From positions 1 through 64,000 of the forward strand of contig JAJDUH010000029.1 in the NCBI GenBank assembly GCA_022826805.1: a stretch of DNA of 64,000 nucleotides, in the 5' to 3' direction. This document shows positions 58,695 to 64,000 of the stretch, piece after piece. Below the pieces are notes generated by a model, which searched no databases, had not been told where the DNA came from, and worked only from the letters and a program-made list of their open reading frames with translations. Positions within the stretch are counted from its first letter, which is position 1, and each line of letters opens with the position of its first letter. Origin of the DNA: Candidatus Poribacteria bacterium. Lineage in GTDB: Bacteria; Poribacteria; WGA-4E; WGA-3G. A program made the translations under genes and the position numbers.

Positions 58695-58715
58695 GCGCGG
58701 TTGAAACCGCGCCTA
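58695..58715. repeat. GTAG-type palindrome (GCGCGGTT/AACCGCGC)
   Basis: GCGCGGTT-GA-AACCGCGC followed by CTA. It lies just after the stop codon of coxA. Confidence 0.65.
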
Positions 58716-58722
58716 TGATCGC

Positions 58723-60546
58723 TTAGTCGCCGCCTGTCGCGGGTGCGTGTTCAGGTTGTGCCTGCGGAATCCAATCCTCTTCTTCGCCGGGGACGCTATA
58801 TTCATAGGGACCACGGTAGACGGTCGGGATTTGTCCGAAGTTGCCATGGGGCACGGGAGTAGGTGCTTCCCACTCGAGCGTATTTACATGCCACGGATTC
58901 TTTTCGGCGACTTTTCCACGGTACATGCTCCAGAAGAAGTTAAAGACGAGTATCAATTGTGCGAAACCGAGGGTGAATGCACTCATCGTGATAAAGATAT
59001 TCATGCCTTCAAACTGTTGCAAGAACTCATACTGCATCGGGTTGGAGATGCGCCGCATGTGTCCACCGACCCCGAGAATATGCATCGGGAAGAAGGTGCA
59101 GTTGAACGCGACAAAAGTCAACCAGAAGTGAATCTGGGACAGCGTATCGTTCATGTAGCGTCCGTACATTTTCGGGAACCAGAAGATGATGCCGCCGAAA
59201 ATAGCGAACAGGCTTCCACCGAACACAACGTAGTGAATATGTGCCACAATGTAGTAGGTATCGTGGATGAAAATGTCAACCGGCGTGTTTGCCATGTAGA
59301 TACCACTCAACCCACCAATCACAAACATAGAGACAAAAGCGATACCGTGGAGCATCGGCGTTGTGAATCGGATAGAGCCTTTGAACATCGTGCCGAGCCA
59401 GTTAAATGTCTTAATGGCTGATGGTACAGCGATAAGCATTGTAGTCGTCATGAACACAGAACCGAGCCCGGGTCGCATGCCGCTTTGGAACATGTGGTGT
59501 CCCCAGACGATCCATCCTAAAAATGCGATGGCGATCATAGCGTAGACCATCGAACGGTATCCGAAGATCGGTTTCCGTGAAAAGACAGCAATTAACTCCG
59601 AAGCGATACCCATACCGGGCAAGATGAGGATATAGACCTCTGGGTGCCCGAAGAACCAGAAGAGATGCTGCCATAAGAGCGGATCGCCGCCGCCTTCGGC
59701 TGTAGCCGTAAAGAAGGTTGTCCCCGCAAGCCTATCAAAGACGAGAAGCACGATTGCGGATGAGAGTACCGGGAAAGCGAGTAGTAACAAGATCGCAACG
59801 ATGAAGAGGGACCAAATGACCAAAGGTAAGCGGAAAAACGTCATGCCGGGTGCGCGCATATTGATAATTGTCGTGATATAGTTAATAGACCCGACGAGCG
59901 AAGAAAGTCCCTGAACAAACAGACTCAATCCCCAGAGGATTTGTCCCCATTCCACACCTGTCCACTGCGCATCAGAAGAGAGGGGTGCATAGCCTGTCCA
60001 TCCCGCGGCGGCGTGTCCGCCCGGTACAAAGAACCCAATTGTCATGAGGACTGCAGCGAGGACTGCGAACCAAAAGGAGAGCATGTTGAGGATCGGAAAC
60101 GCCATATCGCGCGTACCAATCATCAACGGAATTAGGAAATTCCCGAAAGCACCGACCAAAATTGGGACAACGACGAAAAAGACCATAATAGTGGCATGCA
60201 TGGTAAACAGCATGTTGTAAAATGCGGGTTCGACGACCCCGTTGGGCATATTTACTTCAAGCCATTCCTCTTTCTCGGATTCGTAGATGCGCTCCCACAT
60301 CCTGTCAGCACCTGTGACGACCTCGCCTTCATCCATATATTGTTGTGAGGCACCGATGATAGGTAGTGGTCTTTCGGGATAGGCGAGTTGCCATCTAAAG
60401 AGTAGTGCAAGCCCGCCACCGAGGAAGAACATAATCAGTCCGTAGATAAGGAACTGTTTGCCGATCGTCTTGTGGTCGAGCGAAAAGATATATTTGCGAA
60501 TAAAACTTTCTTCGTGATGATGTGAAGTATGTTCGTTATCGTGCAT
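58723..60546 (-). CDS. ctaD: cytochrome c oxidase subunit I
   Basis: A 607-residue heme-copper oxidase subunit I with 12 to 14 membrane helices, carrying heme a and the heme a3-CuB centre. Visible motifs are the low-spin heme His in LFTMHATIMVFFV, WFFGHPEVYILILPGMG with the CuB His, conserved Glu and cross-linked Tyr, GHHMF and HDTYYIVAHIHYVV. These fit an A-type enzyme. The start at 60546 has AAGGAG 11 bases upstream; the 11 codons before it overlap the coxB end. It ends with a Pro-rich hydrophilic tail. Confidence 0.97.
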   Translation of the reverse strand: MHDNEHTSHHHEESFIRKYIFSLDHKTIGKQFLIYGLIMFFLGGGLALLFRWQLAYPERPLPIIGASQQYMDEGEVVTGADRMWERIYESEKEEWLEVNMPNGVVEPAFYNMLFTMHATIMVFFVVVPILVGAFGNFLIPLMIGTRDMAFPILNMLSFWFAVLAAVLMTIGFFVPGGHAAAGWTGYAPLSSDAQWTGVEWGQILWGLSLFVQGLSSLVGSINYITTIINMRAPGMTFFRLPLVIWSLFIVAILLLLAFPVLSSAIVLLVFDRLAGTTFFTATAEGGGDPLLWQHLFWFFGHPEVYILILPGMGIASELIAVFSRKPIFGYRSMVYAMIAIAFLGWIVWGHHMFQSGMRPGLGSVFMTTTMLIAVPSAIKTFNWLGTMFKGSIRFTTPMLHGIAFVSMFVIGGLSGIYMANTPVDIFIHDTYYIVAHIHYVVFGGSLFAIFGGIIFWFPKMYGRYMNDTLSQIHFWLTFVAFNCTFFPMHILGVGGHMRRISNPMQYEFLQQFEGMNIFITMSAFTLGFAQLILVFNFFWSMYRGKVAEKNPWHVNTLEWEAPTPVPHGNFGQIPTVYRGPYEYSVPGEEEDWIPQAQPEHAPATGGD

Positions 60547-60566
60547 ATTTACTTTTCTCCTTGAGC

Positions 60567-61232
60567 CTATTGAGGCCATCTTTCTTGCAGCCAGGCATCG
60601 TAGTCCGCTTGCGTATGCACATTGAGATATCCAAGCATTCCAGAATGTCCGAATCCACAGAGTTCAGCACATGGAATTTCATAGCGTCCTGCCTTTGTCG
60701 CCTCAAACCAGACATCGATAAATCTATTGGGCAATGTGTCTTGTTTCAGTCTTAATTGCGGCACAAAGAAACTGTGAATAACATCTATGGCGGTTAACCG
60801 GATATGCACGACCGAGTTGACAGGTACATGGAGTTCATTTTCCAATGTCAGGTCATCATTCGTGCCGAATTCGTTATCGGGTCCAGGATACGTCATATCC
60901 CAGTTGAACTGTTTTCCGCTAACTTGGACGACAACATCTGGATTCTCAGGGAACTCTGTAGGAGATTTAATGTTATTCCACTGTGGGTAACTGAACATCG
61001 CGAGTCCAAAGACAATCACCGTAGTAGCGGCAGTCCAGACGATTTCCAACGTTGTGCTGCCTTCGATGTAGGTCGCCCGCTTGCCTTCCTGATGACGATA
61101 CTTAATCAGGAAAAAGATGAGGGTTCCTATTACAAGGATTAACGCAACGAGGGTAATGTAATAAATTGCGTAAAAGAGGTTATCAACGCCTTGCCCGAAC
61201 GTTGATACGTTCTCAGGGAGCCATTGAAGCAT
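60567..61232 (-). CDS. ctaC: cytochrome c oxidase subunit II
   Basis: A 221-residue CuA-bearing subunit II. Two membrane helices (YAIYYITLVALILVIGTLIFF and LEIVWTAATTVIVFGLAMF) are followed by an external cupredoxin domain. The CuA ligands are complete: His153, Cys188, Glu190, Cys192, His196 and Met199 (CAELCGFGHSGM). No C-terminal cytochrome c domain is fused, so an external cytochrome or other donor must supply electrons. It ends 20 bases before coxA. Confidence 0.97.
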   Translation of the reverse strand: MLQWLPENVSTFGQGVDNLFYAIYYITLVALILVIGTLIFFLIKYRHQEGKRATYIEGSTTLEIVWTAATTVIVFGLAMFSYPQWNNIKSPTEFPENPDVVVQVSGKQFNWDMTYPGPDNEFGTNDDLTLENELHVPVNSVVHIRLTAIDVIHSFFVPQLRLKQDTLPNRFIDVWFEATKAGRYEIPCAELCGFGHSGMLGYLNVHTQADYDAWLQERWPQ

Positions 61233-61303
61233 AGATCCTCCTTAGGAGCGCGTTTTACTTAGAAATAAAGAAAACGCGTATAAGATTTTCGTTTCTAACG
61301 AGT

Positions 61304-62089
61304 CTAATTCGTTTGTGCAGACGCGGTGAGCACTGCTCCCACGTAGGTTAAAACACAAAACAGACCGCTAATCAGCATAGAGAGTGCCCAAGGTGGTCCC
61401 TCTCCAAATGCTTTTGCGGTAGTGTCAAGGTAGAGGCTGTGGCGAAAAGCTGCGAGCCCATACGTTAAGGGGTTGAATTTCATTATCCATGCTAACCAAC
61501 CGGGTGCGCCCGTACTCGGAAAAAACGCGCCAGAAAGAAGCCAAATCGGAATTAGCAGGAGATTCATAATTGCATGAAACCCTTGCGTCGAATCCATCCG
61601 CCACGCGATGAGCAGCCCGAGGTTTGTCAAGCCAAACGCCAAAAGTGCCATCACACTGAACGTGAAAAGGAGCGATGCTGCACCCAACTGGATGCCAGCC
61701 ATAGGTGCAAGTATTAGGAGTAGCACCCCCTGTAAGAGTGCTAACGTCGTCCCGCCCAATGCTTGTGCGAGTACAATCCGCCACCTTGGCACGGGAGCGA
61801 CGAGGACACCTTGCAAGAAACCTTCACGTCGATCATTCACGACAGAAATTGTAGCGAAAATGGATGTAAAAAGCAAGACTAAAACGATGATACCGGGATA
61901 AAAGTATTCAATGTAGCTTTGTCCATTCACCGATCCTGCCGGCTGAAAAGAGGCACTCAAGCCGCTACCGATGAGAATCCAGAAAACCAAAGGTTGCGCG
62001 ATAGCACTGAAGAGCCGACTCCGTTGTCGATAAAACCTGATAATTTCGCGCCACCATATTGTTGTAATCGGTAGCAGGATTTTCTGCAC
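61304..62089 (-). CDS. ABC-2 type transporter permease
   Basis: A 261-residue membrane protein of the ABC-2 family with about six helices (for example LFSAIAQPLVFWILIGSG, YPGIIVLVLLFTSIFATI, VMALLAFGLTNLGLLIAW). The PFAM-type motif NDRREGFLQGVLVAPV is present. It forms a pair with the ATPase at 62223-63188. It lies directly upstream of the oxidase genes; similar transporters next to ctaB-type genes exist in other bacteria, so a link to oxidase maturation is possible but unproven. Confidence 0.9.
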   Translation of the reverse strand: MQKILLPITTIWWREIIRFYRQRSRLFSAIAQPLVFWILIGSGLSASFQPAGSVNGQSYIEYFYPGIIVLVLLFTSIFATISVVNDRREGFLQGVLVAPVPRWRIVLAQALGGTTLALLQGVLLLILAPMAGIQLGAASLLFTFSVMALLAFGLTNLGLLIAWRMDSTQGFHAIMNLLLIPIWLLSGAFFPSTGAPGWLAWIMKFNPLTYGLAAFRHSLYLDTTAKAFGEGPPWALSMLISGLFCVLTYVGAVLTASAQTN

Positions 62090-62105
62090 GAGACTCTTCC
62101 TTTAG

Positions 62106-62225
62106 TGGTTGTCAGTTATCGGTTAAGAAGATTCACGTAACAATTCACCATGTCCTGGAGACCTCCAAGGTTGGAGATAATTGTTACAAACAGGCTCTTA
62201 ACTGAAAACCGATAACTGATAACTA
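62106..62225. repeat. miniature element with TTGTC... terminal inverted repeats
   Basis: GGTTGTCAGTTATCGGTTAAG at the left end, given here as GGTTGTCAGTTATCG, and AACTGATAACTA-type right end (AACCGATAACTGATAACT). The inner arms are GTAACAATT and AATTGTTAC, and inside lies a CCTCCAAGGTTGGAG palindrome. It fills the spacer between ATPase and permease genes. Confidence 0.75.
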
Positions 62226-63188
62226 TTGAACGAATGGATTTCCCGTCAATTTTATAAACACATCCTCCAATGTAGGTCTTCCGAACCGAACCGTCTGAAT
62301 CTCACTTGGAAACGCGGCGACAACATCTCGAACAAATTCATGCCCGCGCTCACACTCAACACGGAGTTGACCATCCCTCAGCACGGGTGAAACACCGAAC
62401 CTTTCAGCAATTGCGGTGGCGAGTGTTTCGTTAGCTTCACCTTTTATGAGCACAACATCACCGCCGACTTGTGCTTTGAGTTCATTGGGTGCTCCGAGTG
62501 CGACTAACGTACCGTTATCCAAGATACCGATCCGATTGCAAGCCTCGGCATCATCCAGCAGATGCGTTGTGAGCAGCACAAGGATGTTTTCTGTGTCGGC
62601 AAGCACACAGAGATAATCGTTGAGTTGCCTGCGTGCGGTTACATCCAATCCGCTGGTCGGTTCATCAAGGAGCAGAACACGGGGAGAATGGAGCATCGCT
62701 TTTGCAACTTCAACCCGTCTTTGCAAACCACCCGATAAGACTTCAACGCGATCTGATGCTCTGTCCGAGACACCGACGTATTCAAGGAGTTCTGCCATCC
62801 GACGGTGTAAGGTTTTGCCGGAGAGTCCATAGAGATGCCCGTGATGCCGTAAATTCTCGGTAACGGTCAGCTTGACATCCAGCCCTGGATGCTGAAAAAC
62901 AACCCCCAAAAGGTTGCGAATTGCCTTCACCTCAGCGGTTAGGTCATATCCAAGGATACGAACAGTGCCCGACGTTATCGGGATTAGCGTAGAGAGGATC
63001 CTAAAAAGGGTTGTTTTCCCACTTCCGTTCGGTCCGAGGAATCCAAAAATCTCGCCGCACGACGCCTCAAAACTGACATTATTAAGTGCGCGCCGTTCTT
63101 GATAACTATGCGAAAGATTTTCTACCTCAATTAGGCAGTCGGTTGTCAGTTGTCGGTTATCAGCAGTTAGGACGTTCACTTCGTTCAC
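62223..63188 (-). CDS. ABC transporter ATPase (drug/heme-type exporter)
   Basis: An ABC ATPase of about 300-320 residues with Walker A GPNGSGKTT, signature LSGGLQRRVEVAK, Walker B plus D-loop LLLDEPTSGLD and switch His in TTHLLDD. A C-terminal extension (VVLIKGEANETLA...) is typical of DrrA/CcmA-like groups. The only in-frame start upstream is a GTG at 63188, but the first 20 codons (to ADNRQLTTD) lie in a dispersed repeat. The real start may be a non-ATG codon just before IEVENLSHSY, or the repeat now serves as the N-terminus. Confidence 0.9.
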   Translation of the reverse strand: MNEVNVLTADNRQLTTDCLIEVENLSHSYQERRALNNVSFEASCGEIFGFLGPNGSGKTTLFRILSTLIPITSGTVRILGYDLTAEVKAIRNLLGVVFQHPGLDVKLTVTENLRHHGHLYGLSGKTLHRRMAELLEYVGVSDRASDRVEVLSGGLQRRVEVAKAMLHSPRVLLLDEPTSGLDVTARRQLNDYLCVLADTENILVLLTTHLLDDAEACNRIGILDNGTLVALGAPNELKAQVGGDVVLIKGEANETLATAIAERFGVSPVLRDGQLRVECERGHEFVRDVVAAFPSEIQTVRFGRPTLEDVFIKLTGNPFVQ

Positions 63189-63380
63189 TGTTAGCGGTTA
63201 GGGCGTTCGCTACGCTCACTTTTAGCCATTAGCAGTTAGGGCATTCACAGTTAACACAGTGGCTTCGCCACCTTTCAGCGGTCGGTAACTCATAGGTCAG
63301 GGAATGCCACACGGCATTCATACCCCGGTTCATACCCTAAGGCATGAATACCGTTGATTCTGACTCTGATTTTGATTTGC
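63130..63380. repeat. repeat-filled region: TTGTC words, GTTCACT words and a hairpin unit
   Basis: GTTGTCAGTTGTCGGTTATC near 63142-63161, GGACGTTCACTTCGTTCACT near 63170, and a hairpin unit at 63302-63319 (GAATGCC-ACAC-GGCATTC, minus one base) with CATACCCCGGTTCATACC and ATACCGTTGAT flanks up to 63358. The last part is the nested-hairpin family in minus-strand orientation. Confidence 0.75.
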
Positions 63381-63457
63381 GCCCAACTATGAACTGCTAA
63401 CTGCTGACCACTGAAAGCGGAGCAAAGCGGAGCGTGCTGACGGCTAATCGCTAATGA

Positions 63458-64000
63458 CTACTTAAGTTTCAGCGTAAAATCTTGCATAGCGGTCCCGCCA
63501 GCCTCAACAGCAACGGAGGCAGGGGCTGCGCTATTGCTGCCACAGGCTTCATGCCAATAACCGAGTTTATAGGTACCTGCGGGGACATCTTCAAGCGTGA
63601 ATTCACCCTTCTCGTTCGTTACGGCGAAATAGGGATGCGGTACATAAGCAATCCAAGCAGACATCCAACCGTGAATGTCGCATTTCACGGCTACAGGACC
63701 TTCAGCTTTCTTTACACCAGCAAGCGGCATTTTCCTACGGTTTTTTGTCTGCTGTTTGTTAACTGGCTTGTTGATGCTACTGAAGATATGGACGTTGTGA
63801 TTAACCTTATCGGTATTGAGCATCGTCAGTCGAGCACCCACTGGAACAATCTGGACATGTGGACTGAATTGGCAGCCCTTCTGGTCGACTTCCAATTTGG
63901 TAGCTTTATCAAAATCTTTGCCCTGCGAAATATCGATAAGATAGACAATCGTATTTTTTAAACCGTTGCCTTCACCGACGACGACAGATTCATCGTATTT
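63458..64000 (-). CDS. exported cupredoxin-like protein, partial (start outside the window)
   Basis: At least 180 residues; the frame is open to the window edge, so the start lies outside. The visible part resembles plastocyanin/methylamine-utilisation-type proteins: CQFSPHVQIVPVGARLTMLNTDKVNHNVHIF, here cited as motif PHVQIVPVG plus DKVNHNVH, then VKCDIHGWMSAWI with Cys, His and Met in copper-ligand spacing. The C-terminal about 70 residues form a carboxypeptidase-regulatory-like beta domain (GEFTLEDVPAGTYKLGYWHE). A copper electron carrier or structural protein, upstream of the oxidase locus, is a plausible role. Confidence 0.8.
   Translation of the reverse strand, partial: KYDESVVVGEGNGLKNTIVYLIDISQGKDFDKATKLEVDQKGCQFSPHVQIVPVGARLTMLNTDKVNHNVHIFSSINKPVNKQQTKNRRKMPLAGVKKAEGPVAVKCDIHGWMSAWIAYVPHPYFAVTNEKGEFTLEDVPAGTYKLGYWHEACGSNSAAPASVAVEAGGTAMQDFTLKLK

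Overview
The window looks like a chromosomal contig of a Gram-negative-type, uncultivated bacterium, most likely Candidatus Poribacteria or a close relative. This is inferred from gene content, not from a database match. The reasons are a DUF1501/WD40/PPC-cytochrome cluster, LamG and lamin-tail proteins, tandem class C beta-lactamase-fold hydrolases, Gfo/Idh/MocA and ThuA genes, a UBact-type (Gram-negative) proteasome operon, and very dense dispersed repeats between and inside genes.

Layout. 1-2180: the 5' part of a 23S rRNA gene, tRNA-Ala(TGC) and a degenerate tRNA-like sequence, all on the minus strand, with three near-consensus sigma70 promoters; there is no 16S gene next to them. 2357-9407: a TolB-like propeller protein, then a minus-strand cluster of DUF1501 (Tat), WD40 and a PPC protein with two CXXCH motifs. 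9444-16612: a complete proteasome operon read on the minus strand in the order arc-dop-ubact-prcB-prcA-pafA. 16916-24074: acyl-CoA synthetase, lipid kinase and a giant secreted subtilisin. 24329-39577: a tandem periplasmic binding protein, a mutarotase-like protein, ThuA, a NatAB-like ABC exporter, three tandem serine hydrolases, a LamG protein, a Gfo/Idh/MocA oxidoreductase and an SDR. 39711-45919: a lamin-tail protein, two related lipoproteins, a zinc-ribbon/PCP_red protein and the Mrp Fe-S carrier. 45876-47180: a TnpB (IS605 OrfB-type) element. 47713-52953: hypotheticals, a PQQ-type propeller, a USP/PCP_red/rubredoxin-like fusion and an amber-interrupted lipoprotein. 53253-64000: a caa3-type cytochrome oxidase locus (Sco, subunits I, II, IV and two subunit III paralogs, heme O and heme A synthases, small membrane proteins), preceded by an ABC-2 transporter and a partial cupredoxin-like protein.

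How the genes work together. The proteasome operon encodes a full conjugation and degradation pathway: UBact tag, PafA ligase, Dop, ARC unfoldase and the PrcA/PrcB core. The oxidase locus encodes the terminal oxidase with its heme A and copper assembly factors. Mrp, the zinc-ribbon/PCP_red protein and the USP/PCP_red fusion form a second theme of metal or Fe-S handling and stress.

The most unusual signals are: (1) a family of hairpin elements nested inside one another like Russian dolls; (2) several GTAG-headed palindromic (REP-like) families whose stems differ but stay self-complementary; (3) such repeats lying inside reading frames (acyl-CoA synthetase, lipid kinase, PPC protein) or supplying starts and ribosome-binding sites (PrcA, Mrp, an ABC ATPase); (4) a shared C-terminal KLATRW-type motif on otherwise unrelated exported proteins; (5) four PCP_red domains in a non-photosynthetic context.
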